From positions 394,363 through 458,362 of the forward strand of contig NZ_BLXZ01000005.1 in assembly GCF_014193675.1 (NCBI RefSeq): a stretch of 64,000 nt of DNA, written 5' to 3'. Shown piece by piece: positions 7,851 through 22,810 of the stretch. Position 1 is the first letter of the stretch. Every line of letters starts with the position of its first letter. This DNA is from Geomonas limicola. GTDB taxonomy: Bacteria; Desulfobacterota; Desulfuromonadia; Geobacterales; Geobacteraceae. The notes below the pieces were generated by a model that did not search any database, was not told the origin of the DNA, and saw only the letters and a program-made list of their open reading frames with translations. Made by a program: the position numbers and the translations under genes.

Positions 7851-9155
7851 ATGAACCCGTTGGCCGCAGAACTGAACGAGGCTCTTGCCCAGCACAGCCC
7901 GCACGTGCTGGAAATGCTGTCCGATCTCGGTAAAAACCTCTTCTTCCCCAAGGGTATTCTGACCCAGTCGGCGGAAGCCAAGGAAAAGGCCCACAAATTC
8001 AACGCCACCATCGGCATCGCTACCGAAAACGGCGGCCCGATGTACCTCTCCTGCATCCAGGACAAGCTGTCCGCCTTCGATCCCAAGGACATCTACCCCT
8101 ACGCGCCGCCGGCGGGCAAGCCGGAACTCAGGAGCCTCTGGAGGGAGAAGCAGCTGCGCGAGAACCCGAGCCAGGTCGGCAAGCACTTCAGCAACCCGAT
8201 CGTGACCAACGCCCTGACCCACGGTCTCTCCATCGTCGCCGACATGTTCATCGACAAGGGCGATCACCTGATCCTGCCGGACATGCTCTGGGGCAACTAC
8301 AACCTGACCTTCACCACCTGCTGCGGCGCCATCGTGAAGAAGCACCCGACCTTCACCGTGACCGGCGGCTACGACATCGACGCCTTCAAGACCACCCTGC
8401 AGAACACCGCGGAAGAGAAGGGGAAAGCGGTCGTACTCCTTAACTTCCCGAACAACCCCAGCGGCTACACCCCGACGGTTGCCGAGGGAGACGCCTTGGT
8501 CGCTGCCATCAAGGAAGTGGCAGAAGCGGGCTGCAACGTGGTCGCCATCACCGATGACGCCTACTTCGGCCTCTTCTACGAGGACAGCCTGAAGGAGTCC
8601 CTGTTCGGCAAACTGGCCAACCTGCACCCGCGCATCCTGGCCATCAAGCTTGATGGCGCCACCAAGGAAGAGTTCGTCTGGGGCTTCCGCACCGGCTTCA
8701 TCACCTTCGCCGACGGCAACAACTACGAGAACGCACCGGTGATGTCCGCGCTGGAGAAAAAGGCCATGGGTATCATCCGCGCCCGCATCTCCAACTGTCC
8801 GCACCCCTCGCAGACCTTCGTCATCGAGGCGCTGCGCTCGCCCGACTTCCTGAAGCAGAAAGAAGAGAAGTTCCAGGTCATGAAGGGTCGTGCGCTGAAG
8901 ACCAAGGAAGTGCTGAATGCCGGCAAGTTCGAGAAGGCCTGGGACTACTACCCGTTCAACTCCGGCTACTTCATGTGCCTGAAGCTCAAGACCGTCGAGG
9001 CCGAGAAGCTGCGTCTGCACCTGCTGGACAAGTACGGCGTCGGTGCCATCTCGACCAGCAAGACCGACCTGAGGATTGCCTTCTCCTGCATCGCCGAGAA
9101 GGACATCCCGGAGCTGTTCGACATCATCTACAAGGCGGTTCAGGACCTGGCGTAA
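7851..9155 (+). CDS. Class I/II PLP-dependent aminotransferase
   Basis: A 434-residue fold-type I aminotransferase. Visible features are YAPPAGKPELRSLW near the N-terminus, THGLSIVADMFIDKGDHLILPDMLWGNY, the NFPNNPSGYTPT motif (Asn binding the PLP ring), ITDDAYFGLFYEDS (Asp/Tyr contacting PLP), the probable Schiff-base lysine in KLDGATKEEFVWGFRTGF and the C-terminal substrate-binding Arg in TDLRIAFSCI. The start follows AGGAGGAACTAC. The substrate cannot be fixed from sequence; aspartate or aromatic amino acids are the likeliest, and the family resembles AspB-like enzymes. It is monocistronic between its own promoter and a strong terminator. Confidence 0.85.
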   Translation: MNPLAAELNEALAQHSPHVLEMLSDLGKNLFFPKGILTQSAEAKEKAHKFNATIGIATENGGPMYLSCIQDKLSAFDPKDIYPYAPPAGKPELRSLWREKQLRENPSQVGKHFSNPIVTNALTHGLSIVADMFIDKGDHLILPDMLWGNYNLTFTTCCGAIVKKHPTFTVTGGYDIDAFKTTLQNTAEEKGKAVVLLNFPNNPSGYTPTVAEGDALVAAIKEVAEAGCNVVAITDDAYFGLFYEDSLKESLFGKLANLHPRILAIKLDGATKEEFVWGFRTGFITFADGNNYENAPVMSALEKKAMGIIRARISNCPHPSQTFVIEALRSPDFLKQKEEKFQVMKGRALKTKEVLNAGKFEKAWDYYPFNSGYFMCLKLKTVEAEKLRLHLLDKYGVGAISTSKTDLRIAFSCIAEKDIPELFDIIYKAVQDLA

Positions 9156-9177
9156 GGTCCCGCGCTCAGAAAAGGAA

Positions 9178-9213
9178 AAGCCCCTGTCCGACCTCGGACC
9201 AGGGGCTTTTTTT
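9178..9213 (+). terminator. Terminator after the aminotransferase gene
   Basis: A GC-rich stem (AAGCCCCTG.TCCGA paired with TCGGACCAGGGGCTT, one bulged G) is followed by a T7 run. Confidence 0.9.
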
Positions 9214-9336
9214 ATGCCGTGTGAGGAACTTTCGGGGACTCATTCTGTCATGCACCCGGCTGATCTGTAGGGAATGGTTATTCGCCCCTACGAGTGCCTT
9301 GCTGCCTGGTAGAGAAGCGTGCCGTTACCCGTGACA

Positions 9337-9370
9337 AAAAAGGCCCATCGGATCTCCCGATGGGCCTTTT
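9337..9370. terminator. Bidirectional terminator, lepB side
   Basis: AAAAGGCCCATCGG pairs with CCGATGGGCCTTTT around a short loop; A and T runs on both sides allow it to act on either strand. It lies just 3' of lepB. The 120 nt between it and the previous terminator contain no gene that I can see. Confidence 0.85.
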
Positions 9371-9413
9371 CGTGCGGAGGCTTCTCAGCCTCAGCCTTAA
9401 CCTCAACCTGCTG

Positions 9414-10079
9414 CTAGTCGATGAGCTTCCCGATGGAGCCGAAGCGGACGCGGAACCTGTCCTTGTCCCAGGACCAGTACTTGATGAAGGCGAGCCCCTT
9501 GATGGCGTCCTTCCCTACGAAGCCCCAGAAACGGCTGTCGTAGGAGCGGTCACGATTGTCGCCCATCACGAAGTAGGAGTTGGGCGGCACCACCACGGCG
9601 TCCTTGTTGTCCCGCGGGTTGGCCTCCTTGGGGATCTCTTCGCTCTCCTTGTGGATCTCGTGCGGGTTCGCGTAGAGCTTGCCGTTCACGTAGACCCGCT
9701 TGTGCTTCACCTCGACGGTATCGCCGGGAACGCCGACCACACGCTTGATGAAATCCTTGGAGGGATCTTCCGGGTACTCGAAAACGATCACGTCACCCTG
9801 GCGCGGGTCGCGCAGTTTCACGATGCGCGTGGTGCTGAAGGGGAGCTTCGCGCCGTAGATGAACTTGTTGACCAGGATGTGGTCACCAATGGCCAGGGTG
9901 TCCTCCATGGAACCGGAGGGAATCTTGAATGCCTGCACGATGAAGGTACGGATCACCAGGGCGAGCAGTATCGCTATGCAGATCGATTCCGCGTACTCCC
10001 GAACGATATGCTTCCCCTGTACGGGCTTGGGCGCCTTTTCAGTCTCGTTTTCGTTTGCCACGTTCTTCAAATCTTCCAT
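9414..10079 (-). CDS. lepB: Signal peptidase I
   Basis: LepB removes signal peptides from exported proteins at the outer face of the inner membrane. The 221-residue product has one N-terminal membrane segment (ESICIAILLALVIRTFIVQAF), the catalytic serine in IPSGSMEDTL, the box C RQGDVIVFEYP, the general-base lysine in KDFIKRVVGVPGD and the box E GDNRDRSYDSRFWG. I use the ATG at 10079, preceded by AAGGGGAACAACTGGTA, rather than an upstream ATG that would add 14 residues. It follows lepA on the same strand with a 53-nt gap, the common lepA-lepB arrangement, and ends at a bidirectional terminator. Confidence 0.95.
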   Translation of the reverse strand: MEDLKNVANENETEKAPKPVQGKHIVREYAESICIAILLALVIRTFIVQAFKIPSGSMEDTLAIGDHILVNKFIYGAKLPFSTTRIVKLRDPRQGDVIVFEYPEDPSKDFIKRVVGVPGDTVEVKHKRVYVNGKLYANPHEIHKESEEIPKEANPRDNKDAVVVPPNSYFVMGDNRDRSYDSRFWGFVGKDAIKGLAFIKYWSWDKDRFRVRFGSIGKLID

Positions 10080-10132
10080 TACCAGTTGTTCCCCTTTGTA
10101 AGTTGGGAAGGCAAAAGCCATCCAAAAGTAGG

Positions 10133-11932
10133 CTACCCTTCAACCTTCAGGATTGCCAGGAACGCCTCTTGGGGGAGTTCCACGTTGCCAACGTTCTTCA
10201 TGCGCTTCTTGCCTTCTTTCTGCTTTTCCAACAACTTCCGCTTACGGGTGATATCGCCGCCGTAGCACTTGGCGAGGACGTCTTTCCTCAAGGCCTTCAC
10301 GGTCTCGCGCGCGATGACCTTGGCGCCGACTGCCGCCTGGATGGCGATCTCGAACATCTGGCGCGGGATGAGCTCCTTCATCTTGGAGACCAGCTCGCGG
10401 CCGCGGTAGTAGGCCTTGTCCTTGTGAATGATGAGCGACAGGGCGTCCACCACCTCGCCGTTGATCATGATGTTGAGGCGCACCAGGTCGCTTTGGCGGT
10501 AGTCGAGCATCTCGTAATCGAGGGAGGCGTACCCCTTGGTGATCGACTTCAAGCGGTCGTAGAAGTCGAGCACCACCTCGTTCAAGGGAAGTTCGTAGAC
10601 CACCATGACGCGGGTCGGGGTCAGGTACTTGATCTCGCGCTGCACCCCGCGCTTTTCCTCGCACAGGGCCAGGATCCCGCCGACGAAGTCGTTGGGGACG
10701 TGGATGGAGGCGAGGATGAAGGGCTCCTCCAGGTAGCCGATCTCCTGGACCGGCGGGAGCTGGTTCGCGCTCTGGATCTGGGTCATGCTGCCGTCGGGGC
10801 GGTGCACGTTGTAGACAACCGTCGGTGCGGTGGTGATGAGCTCCAGGTTGAACTCGCGCTCCAGGCGCTCCTGGATGATCTCCATATGCAAGAGGCCCAA
10901 AAAGCCGCAGCGGAAGCCGAAGCCAAGCGCGAGCGAGGTCTCGGGATCGTAGGAGAAGGAAGAGTCGTTCAGTTTCAGCTTGGCGAGCGCGTCGCGCAGC
11001 TGCTCGTACTGCGAGGTGTCAATCGGGTAGAGCCCCGAGAACACCATCGGCTTCACTTCCTTGTAGCCGGGGAGGGCGGCATCGCAGGGGTTGTGCAGGA
11101 GCGTCACGGTGTCGCCGACCTTGGCGTCGGCCACTTCGCGGATGCCGGCGATGATGAAACCGACCTCGCCCGCGGTAAGGGCCGGGACCTCGCGCATGTC
11201 CGGGGCGAAGACACCGGCCTTCAGGACCTCGTAGCTGCGCCGGTTCGACATGAGCTGGATCTTGTCACCTTTTTTCACCGTGCCGTCCACGATGCGCACC
11301 AGGATGATGACCCCCTGGTACTGGTCGTACCACGAATCGAAGAGGAGCGCTTTCAAGGGCTTGTCCGGCTCCCCCTTGGGCGGCGGGATCTTTTTCACGA
11401 TCTCTTCGAGGATCTCCTTGGTGCCGATCCCTTCTTTTGCGCTGGCGAGCACCGCGTCGTGCGTGTCGAGGCCGATGATTTCCTCGATCTCCTGCTTGAC
11501 GCGTTCGGGTTCCGCGGCGGGGAGGTCGATCTTGTTCAGAACGACGAATACCTCGAGGTCGGCGTCGAGGGCGAGGTAGACGTTGGCAAGCGTCTGCGCC
11601 TCGACACCTTGGGAGGCGTCCACGACCAAAAGGCCACCCTCGCAGGCGGTCAGCGAACGGGAGACCTCGTAGGTGAAGTCAACATGGCCCGGGGTGTCGA
11701 TGAGGTTCAGGACGTAATCCTTGCCATCATCGGCGCGGTAGTTGAGTCGGACGGTTTGCGCCTTAATGGTGATGCCGCGCTCGCGCTCCAGGTCCATCTT
11801 GTCGAGGAACTGGTCCTGCTTGTCCCGGGCGCTCAGCGTGCCGGTGAACTCGAGGAGGCGGTCGGCGATGGTGGATTTACCATGGTCGATATGGGCGATG
11901 ATGGAGAAGTTGCGAATGTGCGATAGTACCAT
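10133..11932 (-). CDS. lepA: Elongation factor 4 (back-translocating GTPase LepA)
   Basis: LepA/EF4 is a ribosome-associated GTPase that promotes back-translocation and influences initiation and ribosome assembly. The 599-residue protein begins [20 protein letters not shown], giving the G1 P-loop, followed by [14 protein letters not shown] (G2), DTPGHVDF (G3), NKIDLP (G4), EF-G-like domains II, III and V, and the LepA-specific C-terminal domain ([25 protein letters not shown], shown here in part). The start at 11932 follows AAAGGACA; a longer reading adds 16 unlikely residues. lepB is downstream in the same transcript. Confidence 0.96.
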   Translation of the reverse strand: MVLSHIRNFSIIAHIDHGKSTIADRLLEFTGTLSARDKQDQFLDKMDLERERGITIKAQTVRLNYRADDGKDYVLNLIDTPGHVDFTYEVSRSLTACEGGLLVVDASQGVEAQTLANVYLALDADLEVFVVLNKIDLPAAEPERVKQEIEEIIGLDTHDAVLASAKEGIGTKEILEEIVKKIPPPKGEPDKPLKALLFDSWYDQYQGVIILVRIVDGTVKKGDKIQLMSNRRSYEVLKAGVFAPDMREVPALTAGEVGFIIAGIREVADAKVGDTVTLLHNPCDAALPGYKEVKPMVFSGLYPIDTSQYEQLRDALAKLKLNDSSFSYDPETSLALGFGFRCGFLGLLHMEIIQERLEREFNLELITTAPTVVYNVHRPDGSMTQIQSANQLPPVQEIGYLEEPFILASIHVPNDFVGGILALCEEKRGVQREIKYLTPTRVMVVYELPLNEVVLDFYDRLKSITKGYASLDYEMLDYRQSDLVRLNIMINGEVVDALSLIIHKDKAYYRGRELVSKMKELIPRQMFEIAIQAAVGAKVIARETVKALRKDVLAKCYGGDITRKRKLLEKQKEGKKRMKNVGNVELPQEAFLAILKVEG

Positions 11933-12002
11933 ATTGTCCTTTATCAAGGGGAGGTTAACTAATGAATGATATAGGAGCAACAGGCTAAAGTAAAGGGATT
12001 TC

Positions 12003-12206
12003 TCACCGCTTCAGGGGGGCTGGTGGGGTGGTTTTCGCGGAGTGTGGGCCGTGCATGCCGTGCGCTAAAAGGAGGTCTTCCTCCCATGAATTCGGGGTGG
12101 GTTCGGTTCTTAACAGCCATTCCTGCAGACTTACCCTCAGCGCGCGCCAGAAAAAGCGCCCGGTGACCAGGATCGCGTAGCCTATGATGATCCACTGTAG
12201 TCGCAT
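12003..12206 (-). CDS. Small putative membrane protein
   Basis: I do not recognise a family. The 67-residue reading frame starts [20 protein letters not shown], giving one N-terminal hydrophobic segment and then a short basic/Pro-rich tail ending [10 protein letters not shown]. The start ATG at 12206 has AGGGGA about 8 nt upstream, which is the main reason to believe it; a longer form from 12314 lacks such a site. It lies upstream of lepA on the same strand. It may be a real small membrane protein or chance coding. Confidence 0.4.
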   Translation of the reverse strand: MRLQWIIIGYAILVTGRFFWRALRVSLQEWLLRTEPTPNSWEEDLLLAHGMHGPHSAKTTPPAPLKR

Positions 12207-12370
12207 GCTTTGCTTCCCCTGTATCGAGAATAACCGGGGGGCGCGGGAGGTTCCGGGTACGTGCGCCGCTCTGTCGTCTCTTTTCGGCCTCGGCAGGGGA
12301 AACTTTAGCGACACACTCTATCTCAAACCCTTATTGGATACCGAGATGGCTGTAATAATGTTTAACCTAC

Positions 12371-12733
12371 GTGTATGAGGAGATGATCCGGGAACTGGCA
12401 GGAAGGCTTCTGACCGAATGCGGTTACCGGGTCACCACCTGCGCGGACAGCGCTACCGCCGTGGACCACTACCGGGAGGCCTAGGCGGGGAGCGAGCCTT
12501 TCGCGGCAGTGATTCTCGACCTGACCGTTCCGGGAGGGATGGGGGGGAGGGAGGCCGCCCGCCAGCTTTTGACCCTCGACCCGCAGGCGCGGCTCATCGT
12601 CTCCACCGGGTATACCAGCGATCTCTCCATTGCCGACTGGAGCCACTACCGGTTCAGCGGCTTCCTCGCCAAACCGTACAGTGCCGTCGAAATGACGCGG
12701 GTCCTGGAACTGGTGTTGAGCCACTCCGCGTGA
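12371..12733 (+). pseudogene. Broken response-regulator receiver domain
   Basis: Reading from 12371, the frame encodes VYEEMIRELAGRLLTECGYR, an in-frame TAG at 12482-12484, then FAAVILDLTVPGGMGGREAA, RLIVSTGYTSD and FLAKPYSAVEM before TGA at 12731. This is the C-terminal receiver domain typical of Geobacter hybrid histidine kinases, with the phospho-acceptor Asp (ILDLTVPGG), the Thr/Ser and the Lys (AKPY) all retained. The N-terminal acidic pair is missing, a stop (TAA, 12356-12358) lies just upstream in frame, and no kinase remains. It looks like a decayed remnant. The 3' half (from the ATG at 12539 or alternatives) might still be translated, but would lack the first strand of the fold. Confidence 0.75.
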
Positions 12734-13107
12734 TTCGACCGGTGACCCCGTAAACGACGCGCAGGGCCTGGACCAGACCTTACTCCGGGTGGGTTCAGGG
12801 GGGCCGGCACAGCGGGAAGCGGCGCGTCGCCTGACGGTGGTTACTAACCCGTCCCTGCGCATTGCCTACCTCAAGCCCCCCCCGCATCGTGGCTCCAACC
12901 ACATCGAAACCGCACGCACAGCGTGACCTGCCTCAGGTACTGACCCTGCTTGAAGCCTGGGGTCGGTCAGAACCGACACTGCACCGCTGATCCGGCGTAG
13001 GAGTCGCTGCTACAACCAGTCCCGTTGTATCCAGCCTTGGCCGTGCTAGAGTAGTGAGGGCCGTCTGGCAGGCACCTGCGTCGGCACTGAGAGTACAGGA
13101 GGGGACC
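12734..13107. other. Non-coding gap before the ornithine cyclodeaminase-type gene
   Basis: No convincing gene is seen. A CTGACC...GGTCAG inverted repeat lies at about 12940-12969, and a weak promoter-like pair (TTGTAT, 16 nt, TAGAGT) precedes the next gene. Its 3' end carries the AGGAGGGGA ribosome site. Confidence 0.5.
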
Positions 13108-14211
13108 GTGTCCGCCATCAACGAGGTGATACCGGAATATACCGCACCGGATTTCAGCCGGCTGGGGCTCGCCCATGCACCGGTGGCCCAGACGGCTCCC
13201 GCTCCCGGGGACGGTGTGCTCCCGAAAAACTACCATGCCACCTCGAACCATCCCGAGTACGTGCACCTGGGGAGCGGCGAGTGGATCCTTGCCCGGCACA
13301 GCCGCATGGACTCGGTGATGGTGCTGCGCGGCCGGGAACTCGAGGTGGTGGAGCCGCGCCGGGTCCGGGCCGGGGACCCGGTGGTCGTGGGGCGCACCGA
13401 AAACGGCGAAGAGGGGATCTACCTGCACATCTCCGGGTTCGAGCCGCTCACCGAACACCTAGCCGACAAGTTCTCCTTCAGAAACCGTGGCACCCGGGAA
13501 ACCCCGTTCTCCCGCAGTTATGACGAGCTGTACCAGGTACTCAGGCACGACCGGGAGCACGGCTACATCGTCTGGGTGCTGGGACCGGCGGTCGCCTTCG
13601 ACATGGACAGCCGAAGCGCCATGCAGGGGCTCATCGAAGCCGGCTTCTGCCATGCCCTTTTGGCCGGCAACGCGCTGGCCACCCACGACCTGGAGGCGGC
13701 TCGCTTCAGGACCGGGCTGGGCCAGGACATTTACACCCAGGCCTTCCAGCCCATGGGACACTACAACCACCTGGATATCATCAACGAGGTGCGCCAGCGC
13801 GGGAGCATCACCCGGGCCATCGAGGAGCTCGCCCTTTGCGACGGCATCATGTACGCCTGCGAGAAAAAGGGGATACCATACGTCCTGGCCGGCTCGATCC
13901 GCGACGACGGGCCGCTACCCGAGGTGGTGCGCGATACCTACCAGGCCCAGGACGCCATGCGTGTGCACGCCAAAAAGGCCACCACGGTGATCGCCATGGC
14001 GACCCAGCTGCACTCCATCGCCTTCGGCAACATGGTCCCGAGCTACCAGGTACTGGATGACGGCACGGTGCGGCCGGTCTTCTTCTACGTGGTGGACATG
14101 ACCGAATTCTGCGTCGACAAACTCGCCAACCGGGGCTCGGCACAGGCGGTCGCCATCCTGACCAACGCCCAGGACTTCATGGTAAATCTCTGGAACAACC
14201 TGAAGATGTAG
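13108..14211 (+). CDS. Ornithine cyclodeaminase-type enzyme (TIGR00300/LOR-SDH domain family)
   Basis: The 367-residue product matches the family of archaeal ornithine cyclodeaminase and the C-terminal half of cyanobacterial ArgZ/AgrE, which convert ornithine to proline and ammonia and are unrelated to mu-crystallin-type enzymes. Diagnostic stretches are HALLAGNALATHDLEAA, NHLDIINEVRQRGSI, DGIMYACEKKGIPYV, AGSIRDDGPLPEV, AQDAMRVHAKKATTVIAMAT, QLHSIAFGNMVPSY and VDKLANRGSAQAVAILTN. The start is GTG at 13108 with AGGAGGGGACC upstream; an ATG at 13054 lacks a ribosome site. No arginine dihydrolase domain is fused, so ornithine must come from elsewhere; an arginase lies 6.6 kb downstream. The family is secure, the exact reaction inferred. 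Confidence 0.82.
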   Translation: MSAINEVIPEYTAPDFSRLGLAHAPVAQTAPAPGDGVLPKNYHATSNHPEYVHLGSGEWILARHSRMDSVMVLRGRELEVVEPRRVRAGDPVVVGRTENGEEGIYLHISGFEPLTEHLADKFSFRNRGTRETPFSRSYDELYQVLRHDREHGYIVWVLGPAVAFDMDSRSAMQGLIEAGFCHALLAGNALATHDLEAARFRTGLGQDIYTQAFQPMGHYNHLDIINEVRQRGSITRAIEELALCDGIMYACEKKGIPYVLAGSIRDDGPLPEVVRDTYQAQDAMRVHAKKATTVIAMATQLHSIAFGNMVPSYQVLDDGTVRPVFFYVVDMTEFCVDKLANRGSAQAVAILTNAQDFMVNLWNNLKM

Positions 14212-14641
14212 GGTTATCCGGGTTTCCCGGGGGCAGGTGGGGCGGGGCAGGTGACAGCAGTTAGTTCCGGGAATAAAGAACTAGTATGGGATAACGTCCT
14301 ACATGGGTAGGGTAAGTTTACATTGCAAAGTTTTCCGACATTTGTTAGTTATTGTCAGGGCGCGAATAGGAATGTCTACCGAGTCCTTTTACTGCATATT
14401 TAGACATTGAAATACTGTATTTCTTGCAGCAGGTAGCCCATTCTATTCTGGAAAAGGTTCCTCGCGTGAGTTCTGTCCGTTCTCTGGCTGAATCAGCAAC
14501 TGTCCCTGGTACGGTACCTCGTGCTCAGCACCGGGCATGCCACCCGGCTCGGCCGCAACCCTCCCTTGCATTTCTCCGCTGCACCCCCTCCGGTTCAGGT
14601 TCCGGCTGCGCGCTTCCCGATACACGCTCCGGAGGGCTCCT
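14212..14641. other. Non-coding gap before the signalling operon
   Basis: This 430-bp stretch is locally AT-rich around 14280-14430 and probably holds the promoter of the three-gene signalling operon. I see no convincing -35/-10 pair, sigma-54 site, riboswitch or RNA gene. Confidence 0.4.
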
Positions 14642-15027
14642 ATGAACGACAGCCAGCAGCACCTGGCCGAAGCTCCCCTGGAGTCGCTCGCCGACGTGGT
14701 CCTGGCGCGCCAGAAAGTGCGCGGCCTCGCCCTGAGGCTCGGGCTGCAGGTCGCCGACCAGACCCGCCTGGTGACCGCCACCGCGGGGCTGGGGCGCCGG
14801 CTGGTCGTTACCGGCGCCGCCGGTACCCTGCGGGTCTTCCGCTGTTTCGGTGCCCAAAGCGGCCTGCGGCTGGTCTACAGCGGCTACCCCGGTACGGCGG
14901 ATGCCCTGGCCCAGCTGGTGCACGAGCCGGTAGAACCGGGGCTCCCCGGCGTGGCACAGCTGGCCGACCGCATCGAGGTGAGCGGTTGCCCCGGGACGGC
15001 CGGGTCCCTTACCCTTTACTTCTGGTT

Positions 15028-15031
<4 letters not shown>
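14642..15031 (+). CDS. Degenerate RsbT-like (anti-sigma kinase-fold) protein
   Basis: The 129-residue protein aligns by eye with RsbT-type HATPase proteins: ADVVLARQKVRGLALRLGLQ and VADQTRLVTAT match the conserved N-terminal half, and GLPGVAQLADRIEV matches the GLPGVKRLMDEF stretch near the C-terminus. The N-box, normally SELxRN with the Mg-binding Asn, reads AGLGRR here, and the ADP-binding D-x-G-x-G region reads YSGYPGTAD. It therefore probably lacks kinase activity and may act by binding. The start ATG follows GGAGGG. Its stop overlaps the hybrid kinase start (ATGA), indicating translational coupling and a joint function. The family is likely; loss of activity is inferred from the missing residues. 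Confidence 0.65.
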
Positions 15032-17088
<2,057 letters not shown>

Positions 17089-17122
17089 TAAAACGGTATC
17101 CATTCCAGCACCGGAGATCACC

Positions 17123-20746
<3,624 letters not shown>

Positions 20747-20780
20747 GGCGTTCGGCTGCTGCAGCGGCTCAGGAGGACGC

Positions 20781-21689
20781 ATGACGGACGAGGTGGGCAG
20801 CGGGAAAAAGGTTCGCATCATCGGGGTGCCGGTCGACCTGGGGCAGGCCCAGCGCGGCGTCGACTTGGGTCCTGGTGCCTTGCGCTATGCGGGGATCGCC
20901 GACCGCCTGAGCGGTCTGGGGTACCAGGTCGAGGACCAGGGGAACCTCGACGTGCCGGTGCGCGACGTCCTGGGCGGGGAGCGCGAAATGCACTACCTCC
21001 CTTCCATCCGGCGGGTCTGCGATGCGGTGTACCAGGCGGGGCGGCGGGCGGTAGAGGACGGCTTCCTGCCGCTGTTCATGGGCGGAGACCATTCCATGGC
21101 GCTCGGGTCGATCGGCGGGGTGACCCACCACGAACCGGTCGGCGTGATCTGGATCGACGCCCATGGCGACTTCAATACGCCGCAGACTTCGCCGTCGGGG
21201 AACATCCACGGCATGGTGCTCGCCGCTCTCATGGGGCAGGGGTTTCCGGAACTGGTGCAGCTTGGGCGCATCGGTCCCAAACTCCAGGTGAGCGACGTGG
21301 TGATGATCGGGATCCGGGAGCTGGACCCCCAGGAGCGCCAGCGCCTCAAGGAGAGCGGGATCGCCACCTACACCATGCGCGAGATCGACGAGCGCGGCAT
21401 GGGGACCGTGGCCCGTGAGGCGGTAGAGCGGCTCGAACACGTGAGCCGTCTGCATGTAAGCCTCGACCTGGATGCCCTGGATCCCCTCGAGGTCCCCGGG
21501 GTCGGTACCACTTCGCCGGGCGGTCTCACCTATCGGGAGGCCCAGCTTTTGATGGAGATCATCGCCGATTCCCGGCGCCTGGCCTCCCTGGACATCGTGG
21601 AGATCAACCCCATCCTGGACCAGCGTAACCAGACCGCCAAGATCGCCGTCGAACTGGCGGCCTCGCTGCTCGGCAGCAGGATCTTGTAA
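20781..21689 (+). CDS. rocF: Arginase
   Basis: A 302-residue ureohydrolase that would hydrolyse arginine to ornithine and urea. All manganese-binding motifs are present: [25 protein letters not shown] and SLDLDALDP, then [27 protein letters not shown] at the N-terminus and the SGNIHGM motif favour arginase over agmatinase. The start ATG follows AGGAGGACGC; it is 34 nt after the CheB-CheR fusion, so it may be co-transcribed with the signalling genes. The product ornithine would feed the enzyme encoded at 13.1 kb. A strong terminator follows. Formiminoglutamase-type activity cannot be excluded from sequence but is less likely. Confidence 0.9.
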   Translation: MTDEVGSGKKVRIIGVPVDLGQAQRGVDLGPGALRYAGIADRLSGLGYQVEDQGNLDVPVRDVLGGEREMHYLPSIRRVCDAVYQAGRRAVEDGFLPLFMGGDHSMALGSIGGVTHHEPVGVIWIDAHGDFNTPQTSPSGNIHGMVLAALMGQGFPELVQLGRIGPKLQVSDVVMIGIRELDPQERQRLKESGIATYTMREIDERGMGTVAREAVERLEHVSRLHVSLDLDALDPLEVPGVGTTSPGGLTYREAQLLMEIIADSRRLASLDIVEINPILDQRNQTAKIAVELAASLLGSRIL

Positions 21690-21726
21690 CGGGAGAGGGG
21701 GCGCTCAGGCCCAGGGACCTGAAATG

Positions 21727-21766
21727 ACGAGGGCACCGGTGTCAACCGGTGCCCTCGTTTGCTTTT
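21727..21766. terminator. Terminator between convergent arginase and cheW genes
   Basis: ACGAGGGCACCGGT and ACCGGTGCCCTCGT form a perfect 14-bp stem with a GTCA loop, followed by TTGCTTTT. Confidence 0.85.
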
Positions 21767-21781
21767 GGGAACCTTTCCGCC

Positions 21782-22279
21782 TTAGGCCACCCCGCTTAAC
21801 AGGCGGCGCTCTTCGTCACTCAGCATCCGGTCCAGGTCCAGAAGTACCAGCAGGCGCTCGGCCTGGTTGATCACCCCGGCCATGCACTCTTGTTCGAGCC
21901 CCGCCGAAGCAGCCGGTGGGGGCGGCTGGATCTCCTTCTCCGAGATGCGGATCACCTCGGAAACCTCGTCCACGATGAATCCCATCAGTTCGCCGATGAT
22001 CTCCATGACCATGATGCGGGTGCGCTTGTCCCAGTCCGCCTCCGGAAGGTTGAACTTGCGCCTGAGCGAGATGATCGGGATCACCTTGCCGCGCAGGTTG
22101 ATGACCCCCTCGACGTAGTGCGGGGTATTGGGCACCCGGGTGATGTTGAGCATGCGGATTATCTCGCGTACCAAGAGCACGTTGATGCCGTATTCCTCCT
22201 GGTCCAGGCTGAAACTGACCAACTGGATCTCGTCGTGGGTTTCCGTATCCGTTTTCTGGGTTGCTGGCAGATTGCTCAT
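21782..22279 (-). CDS. CheW-like chemotaxis coupling protein
   Basis: A 165-residue CheW-domain protein that would couple chemoreceptors to a CheA kinase. The core reads IQLVSFSLDQEEYGINVLLV, REIIRMLNITRVPNTPHYVE, GVINLRGKVIPIISLRRKFN and GFIVDEVSEVIRI, the classic CheW pattern with the conserved NLRG motif. A proline/alanine stretch (IQPPPPAASAG) is inserted before the last strands. The start ATG has AGGAGG 10 nt upstream. It stands alone, facing arginase, and no cheA or receptor gene is adjacent, so its partner cannot be named. Confidence 0.92.
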   Translation of the reverse strand: MSNLPATQKTDTETHDEIQLVSFSLDQEEYGINVLLVREIIRMLNITRVPNTPHYVEGVINLRGKVIPIISLRRKFNLPEADWDKRTRIMVMEIIGELMGFIVDEVSEVIRISEKEIQPPPPAASAGLEQECMAGVINQAERLLVLLDLDRMLSDEERRLLSGVA

Positions 22280-22438
22280 CGCGCTGGGGTCCTCCTGTCG
22301 GTTGTCGCTTCGTCGATCGCGGAACGTTCTGTAAGAATATCGACGACGTGAGGCGCTGCTTGAGAAAAAAATGAGGGTGCAGACGGTTTACCGGGAGGAA
22401 TAACGCGACAGGCTGTCGCAAGGCACTTTGGAGAGGAG

Positions 22439-22488
22439 AAAAGAAACGCCCGGACCGTCTCCCCGTCGTGGGGAGAGCGGCGCGGGCG
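22439..22488 (-). terminator. Terminator after the DUF1858 gene
   Basis: Read on the minus strand, CGCCCGCGCCGCTCTCCCC pairs imperfectly with GGGGAGACGGTCCGGGCG and is followed by TTTCTTTT. It lies 28 nt past the stop of the DUF1858 gene. Confidence 0.75.
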
Positions 22489-22516
22489 CAGAAGCGGGCT
22501 GCGTCGTACTGGGTGC

Positions 22517-22711
22517 TTAGACGGTGATGCTGCGGTTCAGTTCGGCGAGCAGGGTGTCGATGTCGACCTTGTGAACCGAGGCCCCGTGCTCAAGTTCTTC
22601 GTAGTCCGCGATCTGGCAGTCGAAACAGTCCAGCCCGTAGCGTTCGAAGATGGGGAGGGTTTCCGGGTGACGCCTGAGTATCTCCGAAATGGTCATGGTC
22701 TTGGTGATCAC
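22517..22711 (-). CDS. DUF1858 redox-disulfide domain protein
   Basis: A 64-residue protein of the DUF1858/hybrid-cluster-associated redox disulfide family. TISEILRRHPETLPIFERYG is the typical helix pair, followed by LDCFDCQ with the two conserved cysteines (C-x2-C) and a C-terminal helix DIDTLLAELNRSI. The start is GTG with GGGAGG five nt upstream. The function is unknown; the cysteine pair suggests redox chemistry or metal binding. It lies 99 nt downstream of coaD on the same strand and may end the rsmD-coaD operon. A related protein is encoded at 35.9 kb. Confidence 0.85.
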   Translation of the reverse strand: MITKTMTISEILRRHPETLPIFERYGLDCFDCQIADYEELEHGASVHKVDIDTLLAELNRSITV

Positions 22712-22810
22712 TGGAACCTCCCGATGCTGGGTTGGCTGCGTTTACTCGACATCTCAGCGCGTGCTGGCTTGCAACAGTAACAGACGCCGCTTGCCGTAGC
22801 AAGTAGAGCG

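Noticed and set aside
10055..11926. A 623-codon plus-strand frame opposite lepA
   Set aside because: Antisense shadow of lepA; no ribosome site and no family resemblance.
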